DNA of 64,000 bases from Rhizobium sp. R635 (lineage in GTDB: Bacteria; Pseudomonadota; Alphaproteobacteria; Rhizobiales; Rhizobiaceae), in assembly GCF_002211285.1 (NCBI RefSeq), contig NZ_LOKX01000007.1, positions 79,530 to 143,529 of the forward strand, read 5' to 3'. This document shows positions 17,490-25,524 of this stretch, piece after piece; the first letter of the stretch is position 1; each line of letters begins with the position of its first letter. The notes under the pieces were generated by a model, which worked only from the letters and a program-made list of their open reading frames with translations, searched no databases and was not told the DNA's origin. The translations under genes were made by a program, and so were the position numbers.

Positions 17490-18512
17490 TCAGCCACGCA
17501 GCAGCGGCAGAAGCTGATCGCCCTGACGCTTGATCTCCGATAGGTAGGGCGTGTCGGAAAGCACGAAATGCGTGATACCAAGATCCTGGTATTTGCGCAG
17601 CGAGCGGGCGACGTCCGCCGCCGAGCCGACCAGCCAGGTGGTGCCGGCGCCACCGCCGCCGAACTTACCCGGCGCGGTGTAGAGATTGTCGTCGAGCACG
17701 TCGCCGCGCTCATAAAGAGCAAGCAGCCGCTGCTGGCCGACGGCAAGCACACGCTGGTGGTCGTGCCAGCCGGCGCCCTTGCTCTTTGCCATCTCGGCGA
17801 CTTTCGCCTCCGCATCGGCCCAGGCCTCATCCGTCGTGTCGCGGACGAGCTGCCTGCTCAGCGCTTTCAGCCGCTCGATCCGTTCACGCACGCCGTCGAG
17901 CGGCTCGCCCCAGAAAAGCTGGACATCGGCCTCGGTGGCCGCCACGCGTTCGGCCGCCTCCGAGGCACCGCCGAAATAGAATTTGGGGTGCCGGCGCTCG
18001 CCGCGGGCCTCGATGCGCGGCACCACGGTGGAGCCGGCCACCCGGAAGTGATCGCCCGCCGAGGTGACGTTTTCTTCGGTCCACAATCGACGAACCAGCC
18101 GCATGAATTCCTTGGTGCGGGCGTATCGATGCGCCTGATCGCCTTCGCTGTCGCCATAGGCCGGCAGGTTATCCTTGCCCGAAACGATGTTGATCCGCAC
18201 GCGTCCGCCCGTCAAATGGTCCAGCGTGGCCGCGGCGGACGCAAAGTTCGCCGGCCGCCAATAGCCCGGGCGGATCGCAATCAGCGGCTCGAAGGTCGTG
18301 GTCCGCGCGGCGAGCGAAGCCGCGACGGTGAATGTATCTGGCCGGCCCCAGCCAGTGCCGATGAGCGCGCCCTTCCAGCCATGCCCCTCCAGCGCCTTTG
18401 CATGGCTGGTCAGGGTATCGAGGCTGTTATGGTTCTCGACGGCGGAATCGCCGCGATGGCCGGGCCGGACGTCGTTCGGAATATACCAGAGAAATTCGGA
18501 AATATTGCTCAT
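17490..18512 (-). CDS. LLM-class flavin monooxygenase (SsuD-like)
   Basis: A 340-residue luciferase-like (FMNH2-dependent) monooxygenase of the alkanesulfonate type. Features are FLWYIPNDVRPGHRGD, then ALIGTGWGRPDTFTVAASLA, IRPGYWRPANFASAAATLDHLTGGR, VSGKDNLPAYGDSEGDQAHRYARTKEF and the C-terminal FVLSDTPYLSEIKR. I chose the ATG at 18512 (MSNISEF) because homologues start near here. An alternative ATG at 18575 overlaps the upstream gene's stop as ATGA and would add 21 residues. Last gene of an organosulfur operon. The expected role is oxidative release of sulfite from a sulfonate-like substrate. Confidence 0.85.
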   Translation of the reverse strand: MSNISEFLWYIPNDVRPGHRGDSAVENHNSLDTLTSHAKALEGHGWKGALIGTGWGRPDTFTVAASLAARTTTFEPLIAIRPGYWRPANFASAAATLDHLTGGRVRINIVSGKDNLPAYGDSEGDQAHRYARTKEFMRLVRRLWTEENVTSAGDHFRVAGSTVVPRIEARGERRHPKFYFGGASEAAERVAATEADVQLFWGEPLDGVRERIERLKALSRQLVRDTTDEAWADAEAKVAEMAKSKGAGWHDHQRVLAVGQQRLLALYERGDVLDDNLYTAPGKFGGGGAGTTWLVGSAADVARSLRKYQDLGITHFVLSDTPYLSEIKRQGDQLLPLLRG

Positions 18513-18571
18513 GCGATGCTGCGGTTCCGGATGGTTGGGAAAAGGAGGCCGAGGAGAGGCCTCCCGAGAGA

Positions 18572-19939
18572 TCATACGGCCGCCTGTGCCTGCTGCACCT
18601 GAAGGGTGAACCCATTCGGCGGACGCCTGAGGCCGAGGTTCTCCCGCAGCGTCGCGCCTTCATATTCATGCCGGAACAGGCCGCGCTTGCGCAGGATCGG
18701 TACGACCTGATCGACGAAATCGGTAAGCCCGGCCGGCAGGACCGGCGGCATGATGTTGAAGGCGTCGGCGGCGCCGTTTTCGAACCAGGTCTGCATCGCA
18801 TCGGCGATCTGTTCGGGCGTTCCCACAACGGTCCGGTGGCCGCGCGCGGTGGCGACCGCGAGATAGAGCTGGCGCAGCGTCAGATTGTTGCGCGAGACGA
18901 GATCCGAAACCAGCTTGAGGCGGCTCTTGTTGAGTTCGGTATCTCCAGGCAGGGGAGGGGCGGGATCATCCAGTGAATAGCCGGAAAGATCGACGCCCCT
19001 GTAGTGACGGGCAAGGATGTTCCAGGCGATCGAGGGATGGACGAGCGATTGGATATACTCGTAGTTCGCCTCAGCTTCGGCTTCCGTCCCGCCGAGAACC
19101 GGAAATATGCCGGGACTGATCAGAAGATCCTCCGGCCGCCGTCCGTAGCGGGCGAGCCGCCCCTTGACGTCGGAATAGAATTCCTGGGCATCATCGAGCG
19201 TCTGATTGGCGGTGAAGATCATCTCGGCCGTGCGGGCGGCCAGTTCACGTCCCGGTTCCGATGCCCCGGCCTGCACGATGACAGGGTAGCCCTGAACGGG
19301 GCGGCCGACATTGAGCGGACCGGCTACCGAGAAGAACTTGCCCTTGTGATTGACCAGATGCACCTTGTCGGGATCGAGATAGACGCCGCTTTCCTTGTCC
19401 CGAATGAAGGCGTCGTCCTCGTAGGAATCCCACAATCCCTTGACCAAGTCGACGAATTCCTCCGCCCGCTCATAGCGGTCGGCATGTGCGGGATGACCTG
19501 CGATCGAAAAATTCTTCGAAACGTCTGCGCCCGTCGTGACGACATTCCATGCCGCCCGGCCCTTGGAAATATAGTCGAGCGACGCGAACCGGCGGGCGAG
19601 AAGATAGGGGTCCTCATAGGTCGTCGATGCCGTGGCGACGAAGCCGATGTGCCTGGTGGCCTGGGAGAGGGCAGCCCAGAGGGTCAAGGGTTCAAAATGA
19701 GCGCCCTGGGCGGTCCGGCGATATGCTTCGAGGTCGTTGGCACGCTCCCATCCCGCCGGACTGTCGGCGACGAAGACGAGATCGAACTTGCCGCGCTCGG
19801 CGGTCTCAGCCAGTTCCCGGTAGTGGTCGATGTTGAGGCCGGCATCGGCCTGGGCCTCCGGATGACGCCAGGCGGCGATATGATGGCCGGTCGCCATGAT
19901 GAACGCGCCAAGCCGGATTTGCCTTTTCGATGTGCTCAT
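18572..19939 (-). CDS. LLM-class flavin monooxygenase (NtaA/SnaA/DmoA family)
   Basis: A 455-residue FMN-dependent monooxygenase of the nitrilotriacetate/dimethyl-sulfide monooxygenase group. Motifs include RQIRLGAFIMATGHHIAAWRHP, LVFVADSPAG, GFVATASTTYEDPYLLARRFASLD, GRAAWNVVTT and VIVQAGASEPGRELAARTAEMIF. It needs a separate flavin reductase, which is not encoded nearby. The start is ATG 19939, with GAGGG upstream at a slightly long spacing. Together with the next gene and the importer upstream it suggests desulfurisation of organosulfur compounds; the substrate is not evident. Confidence 0.87.
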   Translation of the reverse strand: MSTSKRQIRLGAFIMATGHHIAAWRHPEAQADAGLNIDHYRELAETAERGKFDLVFVADSPAGWERANDLEAYRRTAQGAHFEPLTLWAALSQATRHIGFVATASTTYEDPYLLARRFASLDYISKGRAAWNVVTTGADVSKNFSIAGHPAHADRYERAEEFVDLVKGLWDSYEDDAFIRDKESGVYLDPDKVHLVNHKGKFFSVAGPLNVGRPVQGYPVIVQAGASEPGRELAARTAEMIFTANQTLDDAQEFYSDVKGRLARYGRRPEDLLISPGIFPVLGGTEAEAEANYEYIQSLVHPSIAWNILARHYRGVDLSGYSLDDPAPPLPGDTELNKSRLKLVSDLVSRNNLTLRQLYLAVATARGHRTVVGTPEQIADAMQTWFENGAADAFNIMPPVLPAGLTDFVDQVVPILRKRGLFRHEYEGATLRENLGLRRPPNGFTLQVQQAQAAV

Positions 19940-19959
19940 TGACTTAATCCCTCGCTGGT

Positions 19960-20709
19960 TCAGGCTGCCTTGCGGCGGGGGACGTCGACGCCCAGCCGGC
20001 CGAGAAGATGGATTCGGAATTCCGAGAAGCGCGGATCGCCGTGATCGCGGGGTGTCGGCAGGTCGACCCTGAGATCCTCGATGAGGCGGCCTTCGTCGAG
20101 AACCAGAATCCGGTCGGCCAGCGAAATCGCCTCGTCGACGTCGTGGGTGACGAGCAGCACCGCAGGACGATGCCGTGCGCAGAGCTCCCGCAGCAGATCG
20201 TGCATCTTCAGCCGGGTCAGCGCGTCGAGCGCGCCGAAGGGTTCGTCGGCCAGAAGCAGGGCGGGCTCCCGCACCAGGGAGCGGGCAAGCGCAACCCTCT
20301 GCTGCTCGCCGCCAGAAAGCTGGTTCGGCCACGCCGTTTCCCGCCCTTCAAGGCCAACTTCCACCAGGGCCTTCCTTCCGGCCTCCTGACCGGCGGCGCC
20401 ACGCAGGCCAAGGGTGACGTTCTCGATGACACTGCGCCACGGCAGCAGGCGGGCATCCTGGAAAACCACCGAAAGGTTTTCCGGCGTCTCGAGGGTGCCG
20501 GTGCCTTCGACACCGTGGTCGAGGCCGGCAAGAGCCCTGAGGAACGTGCTTTTGCCGGAGCCGCTGCGGCCGAGCAGGGCAACGAACTCGCCTCTCTCGA
20601 TATCGAGATCCACGCCGTCGAGGATCGTCTTCGCCGCAAATCGGCGGACGAGGCTCCGCACATGGACGGCCTTGGTTTCAGACTTCAATTTGCCAGAGTG
20701 CGGCGCCAT
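19960..20709 (-). CDS. ABC transporter ATP-binding protein (SsuB/TauB-like)
   Basis: A 249-residue ATPase of the nitrate/sulfonate/taurine importer family. Walker A is LGRSGSGKST, the Q-loop is VFQDARLLPW, the signature is LSGGEQQR, Walker B is LLLADEPFGALD, and the switch is VTHDVDEA. GGAGGG lies seven bases before the ATG. It overlaps the permease gene by 25 bases, and the downstream monooxygenase follows by 20 bases, so it belongs to the same transcript. Confidence 0.93.
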   Translation of the reverse strand: MAPHSGKLKSETKAVHVRSLVRRFAAKTILDGVDLDIERGEFVALLGRSGSGKSTFLRALAGLDHGVEGTGTLETPENLSVVFQDARLLPWRSVIENVTLGLRGAAGQEAGRKALVEVGLEGRETAWPNQLSGGEQQRVALARSLVREPALLLADEPFGALDALTRLKMHDLLRELCARHRPAVLLVTHDVDEAISLADRILVLDEGRLIEDLRVDLPTPRDHGDPRFSEFRIHLLGRLGVDVPRRKAA

Positions 20710-21584
20710 GAGAGGACCCTCCGTTCGATGAGGCGGACGAGGCCGTCCGAAACGAGACCGAGCAGCACATAGACGACCAGGCCGACGAGGATGACGTCGG
20801 TCTGCCCATAATTGCGGGCGAGATCGATCATATAGCCGAGCCCGCTGGTGGCGTTGATCTGCTCGACGACGACGAGGGAAACCCAGCAGAGGGTAACGGC
20901 GAACCGCAGGCCCAGAAGGAAACCGGGCAATGCGCCCGGCAGCACCACCTGCAGAATGAAGTCCTTCTGGCTCATGCGGAGCGTCTCGGCCAGTTCGACG
21001 TAACGGCTGTCGATGCTGCGAAGCGCATTGTGCGTGTGGATGTAGATCGGCACGATGACGGCAAGCACGATGGTCGTTACCTTCATGCTTTCGCCGATGC
21101 CGAACCACAGGATCAGCAAGGGGATGAGCGCGAGCGTCGGTATGGCGCGCTTGATCTGGACCGGCCCGTCGATCAGGGCTTCGCCGATCCGGGAAAGGCC
21201 GGCGATCACGGCCAGCACCGTGCCGATCAGCAATCCGAGACCGAGGCCGAGCAGAGCGCGCGTTGCCGACGTCACGAAATTATCCTGCAGGCGGCCCTGT
21301 TCGATCAGCCTTACGAAAGCCTCGGCGACCGTCCACGGCGCCGACAGGATCCGCGGATCGATCCATCCGAGCGCCGAGCCTGCCACCCAGGCCAAGACCA
21401 GCAAGGCCGGCCCGATCTGCAATCCGAAAGGTATGGCCGGTCCGGGACCCAGCCTGCGCCGAACGCGAGGACCGGTGGGGCCGGCAAAGCCGGCAGGTTT
21501 GGCCCGGCGTGAACCTGAGTGCGCTATTCTGCCGGCGGATGGCCGCGATAGTTTCGCCTCATCCGCATCCCAAATGGTTGCCAT
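20685..21584 (-). CDS. ABC transporter permease (SsuC/TauC-like)
   Basis: A 299-residue BPD_transp_1 permease. A basic cytosolic N terminus of about 50 residues is followed by six hydrophobic helices. The EAA-loop region reads ELAETLRMSQKDFILQVVLPGALPGFLLGLR. IDLARNYGQTDVILVGLVVYVLLG near the C terminus is typical of sulfonate/nitrate permeases. The gene overlaps the ATPase gene and follows the binding protein by 32 bases. Confidence 0.92.
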   Translation of the reverse strand: MATIWDADEAKLSRPSAGRIAHSGSRRAKPAGFAGPTGPRVRRRLGPGPAIPFGLQIGPALLVLAWVAGSALGWIDPRILSAPWTVAEAFVRLIEQGRLQDNFVTSATRALLGLGLGLLIGTVLAVIAGLSRIGEALIDGPVQIKRAIPTLALIPLLILWFGIGESMKVTTIVLAVIVPIYIHTHNALRSIDSRYVELAETLRMSQKDFILQVVLPGALPGFLLGLRFAVTLCWVSLVVVEQINATSGLGYMIDLARNYGQTDVILVGLVVYVLLGLVSDGLVRLIERRVLSWRRTLAN

Positions 21585-21616
21585 GAACGGATCTCCTCCT
21601 GGATGGATGTGGAAAA

Positions 21617-22642
21617 TTACAGGCTCTTGGCCAAAGCCGCGGCGCCGAGCTTTTCGAAGCGATTGTCGAAGATCTGCTCCACGTCGAAAGGCTTGTAGCC
21701 GAGCTCATCCGCCAGCAGGTCGATGGTTTCCTGGTGACGCTTCTTCACTTCGCTCCAATCGGCGGGAACGATCTGTTCGCCGGTCAGCTTGACGAGATAT
21801 TCCCCATCTTCCCGGCTGAGGCCCTGCTGGTCGACGTAGTATCCCTTGATCCAAGGCTCCGGGTTCCGGTTTACCCACTCCGTCGCGCGAGCCCAAAGGC
21901 CGACATATTCGGCGAGGGCGGCCGCCTTGGCGGGATCGTCCAGAACCCATTGCGGCGCGTAGAGATGGCTGGGATCGTCCCGCAGTCCATGCTCCAGCAG
22001 GGTCGCCCCGTCGGCTCCATATTGACCGATGTAGCGCCTGATATAGACCCCGCCGAGCGGCGCGATATCGACCTGCTTGCTCGCCAGCGCCTTCGGGTAG
22101 ACGTCGCCGGTGCTCGGCAGCTCGACCAGGGTGACGTCGCCGCTCTTCAGCCCGGCTGCGTGCAGCGCGCGCAGAACGAGAGTGCCCTGGGCCTGGCCCG
22201 GGCTGAAGGCGATGCGTTTGCCGCGGAAATCCGCAAGGGTTTTCACCTCCGCGCCCGGTGCGATGCCGAAGCGGTAGATCGGATTGGCGATCGGATCGCG
22301 GCGTTCGCGATAAGCGATGTTGCGGACGGGCAGGTTGTTCCAGTTGGCGAAGATCGAGGGGATCTCGGCCACCGATCCGACATCGAGCGCATGAGCGCGG
22401 AAGGCTTCCGACGTCTGCGGCCCACCGCTGATATTGGCCCATTTCACTTCGAACGTGAGCTCCTTGTCGAGGCCGGACAGTTCGAAGGCCTTCTGGGTGA
22501 CCGGGTCGCCGATCGTCAGCACCGTGCCCGCCGGTACCTTGGCCAGGAGGGGAGCATCCGCCTGGGCCGCAGCCGGACCGTGGATGGTGCCGAAGCCAAG
22601 CAGACTGAACAACGCAATTTTGAATGTCTTTGCCAATGTCAT
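21617..22642 (-). CDS. ABC transporter substrate-binding protein (SsuA-like)
   Basis: A 341-residue periplasmic protein. The Sec signal peptide is TLAKTFKIALFSLLGFGTIHGPAAAQA, with cleavage after AAAQA. The mature protein has the SsuA/TauA-type NMT1 fold, with ANISGGPQTSEAFRAHALDVGSVAEIPS, LADFRGKRIAFSPGQAQG and VELPSTGDVYPKALASKQVD. The start is ATG 22642 with GGGAAG seven bases upstream. It is first in a five-gene minus-strand operon (binding protein, permease, ATPase, two flavin monooxygenases). An inverted repeat sits 64 bases upstream. Confidence 0.92.
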   Translation of the reverse strand: MTLAKTFKIALFSLLGFGTIHGPAAAQADAPLLAKVPAGTVLTIGDPVTQKAFELSGLDKELTFEVKWANISGGPQTSEAFRAHALDVGSVAEIPSIFANWNNLPVRNIAYRERRDPIANPIYRFGIAPGAEVKTLADFRGKRIAFSPGQAQGTLVLRALHAAGLKSGDVTLVELPSTGDVYPKALASKQVDIAPLGGVYIRRYIGQYGADGATLLEHGLRDDPSHLYAPQWVLDDPAKAAALAEYVGLWARATEWVNRNPEPWIKGYYVDQQGLSREDGEYLVKLTGEQIVPADWSEVKKRHQETIDLLADELGYKPFDVEQIFDNRFEKLGAAALAKSL

Positions 22643-22705
22643 CGTCGATCTTCCCGTTTGGATTGTTGTTGCAGGAACGATGCACGACAAGATCGGATAT
22701 AATCT

Positions 22706-22728
22706 ACTAAATCGATAGACTATTTAGT
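22706..22728. promoter_or_regulatory. AT-rich inverted repeat upstream of organosulfur operon
   Basis: ACTAAAT and ATTTAGT form a perfect 7-base inverted repeat separated by nine bases, in an otherwise AT-rich stretch upstream of the SsuA-like gene. It could be an operator or part of the promoter. No regulator gene adjoins it. Confidence 0.35.
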
Positions 22729-22818
22729 TTAATATTGGGGTCGCTGGTGAAAAAATATCCCCGAAAGTCGAGCAGGCGGAACCGCCGCATCCGCCGATGG
22801 TGAACGCGCCAAGCATAG

Positions 22819-22852
22819 GAAAGCGCCCGGGAGGCTCATCCGGGGCGCTTTC
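22819..22852 (-). terminator. hairpin terminator after the 112-residue protein gene
   Basis: GAAAGCGCCC and GGGCGCTTTC form a 10-base-pair stem with a 14-base loop, about 30 bases after the minus-strand gene at 22884-23222. The minus-strand side ends in a short T run (CGCTTTCC). Confidence 0.6.
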
Positions 22853-22883
22853 ATAAGCTCGCGAAAGTCAGGGGCGCTCGAAG

Positions 22884-23222
22884 TCAGGCAGCAGCGGGCG
22901 GGTATTCGCTGGCCGAGAAGACGTGATGATGCACCTTGCCCGTGAAGAGTTTCAGGAGCTCTCCTGTCACCTCGCGGCTCTCGAAGCGCACGTTGGAGCG
23001 CAGCGCCGCGTCCACGGCATCCATGTCGGGATAACGAATGGCGAGCGCCATGGCATAGACCGGGGCGCCTTCGTCGCGTTCCATTCCATCCAGCACCCGG
23101 ACTTCCTCGGCGCCCGGAAATTGCGTCCATAGCGGGACGAGCCGCTGCTTCACGAAATCGCGAAACTCCTCTTCCCGACCGGAATGGATTTCGCCTTCAA
23201 ACAAAGCATAACGAATGATCAT
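22884..23222 (-). CDS. small dimeric alpha-beta-barrel protein (EthD/ABM-like), function unknown
   Basis: A 112-residue soluble protein. The pattern IIRYALFEGEIHSGREEEFRDFVKQRLVPLW, then VRVLDGMERDEGAPVYAMALAIRYPDMDAVDAAL and a C-terminal GKVHHHVFSASEY, fits the ferredoxin-like dimeric barrel of EthD/antibiotic-biosynthesis-monooxygenase proteins. It lies 95 bases after the CUT2 binding-protein gene on the same strand but beyond a perfect hairpin, so it may be a weakly expressed distal cistron. I chose the ATG at 23222 (MIIRYA) with AAGAGAA upstream. No specific reaction can be assigned. Confidence 0.7.
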   Translation of the reverse strand: MIIRYALFEGEIHSGREEEFRDFVKQRLVPLWTQFPGAEEVRVLDGMERDEGAPVYAMALAIRYPDMDAVDAALRSNVRFESREVTGELLKLFTGKVHHHVFSASEYPPAAA

Positions 23223-23281
23223 GGGTTCTCTTTTCCAAAACTCGCGGAGCTGGATCGATGTTGACGTGCTTATGGAGGTGA

Positions 23282-23303
23282 GGGCGTATCGGCCGATACG
23301 CCC
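23282..23303 (-). terminator. perfect 22-base palindrome after CUT2 binding-protein gene
   Basis: GGGCGTATCGG is directly followed by its complement, 14 bases after the stop of the sugar-binding protein gene. It has no loop bases and no T run, so it may act as an mRNA-stabilising or attenuating hairpin between the binding-protein cistron and the small downstream gene. Confidence 0.5.
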
Positions 23304-23316
23304 CCGATCGTGAGGC

Positions 23317-24414
23317 TTATTTGCCCCAGATTTTCTTGTACTGATCGCGATAGCCGTTATCGGGATCGAAGCTGTTCTTCGGTCCACCGTCGAATTCGAC
23401 GTTCGCGCTGGTCACGACATGGAGCGGCGATACATAGCCGGACCACGGGGCGCCCGCGAAAGCGCGGTTCAATTCGTCGACGAGCTGCCAGCCCTGGAGA
23501 TTGAGCGGCTCGGCGACCGTGACGGCCTGGAACTGCTTGGCGCGGATACGCTGATAAGCGCTCTCCGAACCGTCGCCGGCTGCGACGTTGACCGGCTTTC
23601 CATCACCGGCGATACCAGCCGAAGCGAGCGACGGTCCCATGAAGTCGTAATAGAGGTCGTTGATCGCCAGCGAATGCGTCCACTTCGCGCCGTACTTCTG
23701 CAGAAGCGACGTGGTCAGCTGCGGCATGCGCTGGGAAGTTTCGGCGATCGGCGTATCGACATATTCCAGCACCGTGCCGCCGAGATCCTCGATTTCCTTC
23801 TTCATGCGGTCCGCCTTGGCGATCGCGATCGCATAGGTGGAGTCGGTGAAGATGATGACACCGGGCTTGCCGCCGGCATCGACGAAGGCCCAGTCTGCCG
23901 CGGACTTCGATACTTCCATCGCATCGGTGGTGACGTTGGCGAAGACGCCGACATCGGCAACCGGGCCGACAGCCGAGGCGGCGTGCCAGGAAACCATCGG
24001 AATGCCCGCAGCCTTGGCCGCTTCCATCGCCGGCTTCTGCTCGACGGCATCAAAGCCGTTGATGATGATGCCATCCGGCTTCAGCGCCATGGCCTGGCCG
24101 AAAGCCGCGGTACGCCCGCCGATCGAACCGGCGCCGTCGAGCACCTTGACCGTCCAGCCGAGCGCGCCTGCCGCTTCCTGGACGCCGTTGGCCACGCCGA
24201 GGATGCCACCGTTCTTCATGTCGCCGGCCAGGATGACGATGTTCTTGCCCGCAGCGCCCTTGGGGCCGCTCGTCGGGCCATCCCAGGCGCTCACCTTGGA
24301 CGCATATTTCTCGACCACGGCCTTGGCGTCAGCCATGGAATCGGCCATTGCCGGCACACTGAGCATAACGGCGACGGTTGCGACCGTTGCCTGCAATAAA
24401 GTCCTGCGCTTCAT
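23317..24414 (-). CDS. CUT2-type ABC sugar-binding protein
   Basis: A 365-residue periplasmic binding protein. Its signal peptide begins MKRRTLLQATVATVAVML and cleaves after AMADS. The two-lobed Peripla_BP_4 fold is seen in KNIVILAGDMKNGGILGVANGVQ, KPDGIIINGFDAVEQKPAMEAAKAAGIPMVSWH and THSLAINDLYYDF. The ATG at 24414 is six bases after GGAGGA; a GTG at 24420 would abut the ribosome site. It is third in the ATPase-permease-binding protein operon, whose promoter carries the sugar-acid palindrome. The likely ligand is a sugar acid or lactone, by context only. Confidence 0.9.
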   Translation of the reverse strand: MKRRTLLQATVATVAVMLSVPAMADSMADAKAVVEKYASKVSAWDGPTSGPKGAAGKNIVILAGDMKNGGILGVANGVQEAAGALGWTVKVLDGAGSIGGRTAAFGQAMALKPDGIIINGFDAVEQKPAMEAAKAAGIPMVSWHAASAVGPVADVGVFANVTTDAMEVSKSAADWAFVDAGGKPGVIIFTDSTYAIAIAKADRMKKEIEDLGGTVLEYVDTPIAETSQRMPQLTTSLLQKYGAKWTHSLAINDLYYDFMGPSLASAGIAGDGKPVNVAAGDGSESAYQRIRAKQFQAVTVAEPLNLQGWQLVDELNRAFAGAPWSGYVSPLHVVTSANVEFDGGPKNSFDPDNGYRDQYKKIWGK

Positions 24415-24465
24415 GTTCACTCCTCCATTTTGTTTGTTGTGGAATGCCGGGATGAGCCGGCATCC

Positions 24466-25506
24466 TCATTTGGATGCGGGTGTGATCCTCCTCACGGCCC
24501 CGCGCTTGCGCTGGGCGTAACCTGCTATGCCGATGGCGATCAGCAAGGTCACGCCGTTGAACAGCGGTTCGACGAAGAACGACCCGCCGAATTGCTGAAT
24601 TCCAGATATCCCGACCGCCAGGATGATGACGCCGATCAAGGTGCCCCACACGTTGACCCGGCCCGGCTTGATCGTCGTCGATCCAAGGAAAGCGCCGACG
24701 AGCGCCGGGAGGAGATATTCGAGGCCGACGCTCGCCTGGCCGATGCGCAGCTTCGAGGCGAGGAGAACTCCCGTCAGAGCCGCCAGCAGGCCCGATGTGA
24801 CGAATGCGCCCATCACGAACTTGCGGACCGGAATACCGTTGAGCGCGGCGGCCTTGGGATTGGCGCCGATGGCGTAGAGATAACGGCCGATCGGCAGGTA
24901 TTCGAGAACGATCCACATGCAGATCGCAATCAGCAGCACGTAGAAACCGGTGATGGGCAGGCCGAACAGCATGGTGCCGTTCAGCGCGTAGAACCCATCC
25001 GGCAGGACGCCGACCACCTGCCGGCCGCCGGTGTGCCAGAGGGCGAGCGCGTAAAGCACCGTTCCCGTGCCGAGCGTGGCGATGAAGCTGTCGATCTTCG
25101 CCACCTCGACCAAAAGACCGTTGATGAAACCGGTGAGGACGCCGAGCGCAAGAACGATGAGGACGGCGACCGGCCAGGGCAGGCCGTAGACCGTCTGCAG
25201 GCTGATGGCGAGGATGTGCCAGAGCACGATGCCGTAGCCGACCGTCAGGTCGATACGGCCCGACGCCATCGGGATCATCGCGGCGAGCGACAGCAGCGCA
25301 ATGATCGCCTTGTCGGAAACGATCGAACGGACGTTCAAGACCGTCGGAAACGTATCCGGCAGCATGATCGAGAAGAGCAGGATCAGGCCGACGGTCAGGA
25401 TCACCAGTCCGTAGACGGGGATCAGGCGTCCGATCTTCTGTCCTGTGGACAAGCCGGCCATTTCGCTCTTGGTCGGCTCCAGCGCCGTGGATTCAATGGA
25501 TTGCAT
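24466..25506 (-). CDS. CUT2-type ABC sugar permease (RbsC-like)
   Basis: A 346-residue permease of the BPD_transp_2/RbsC family with about ten hydrophobic helices. Conserved pieces are IPMASGRIDLTVGYGI (the D-L-S/T-V-G motif), GFINGLLVEVAKIDSFIATLGT, YAIGANPKAAALNGIPV and PALVGAFLGSTTIKPGRVNVWGTLIG. It lies 18 bases after the ATPase gene. A single permease gene implies a homodimeric channel. Confidence 0.93.
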   Translation of the reverse strand: MQSIESTALEPTKSEMAGLSTGQKIGRLIPVYGLVILTVGLILLFSIMLPDTFPTVLNVRSIVSDKAIIALLSLAAMIPMASGRIDLTVGYGIVLWHILAISLQTVYGLPWPVAVLIVLALGVLTGFINGLLVEVAKIDSFIATLGTGTVLYALALWHTGGRQVVGVLPDGFYALNGTMLFGLPITGFYVLLIAICMWIVLEYLPIGRYLYAIGANPKAAALNGIPVRKFVMGAFVTSGLLAALTGVLLASKLRIGQASVGLEYLLPALVGAFLGSTTIKPGRVNVWGTLIGVIILAVGISGIQQFGGSFFVEPLFNGVTLLIAIGIAGYAQRKRGAVRRITPASK

Positions 25507-25524
25507 GGCTGTTCTCCCGATGGC

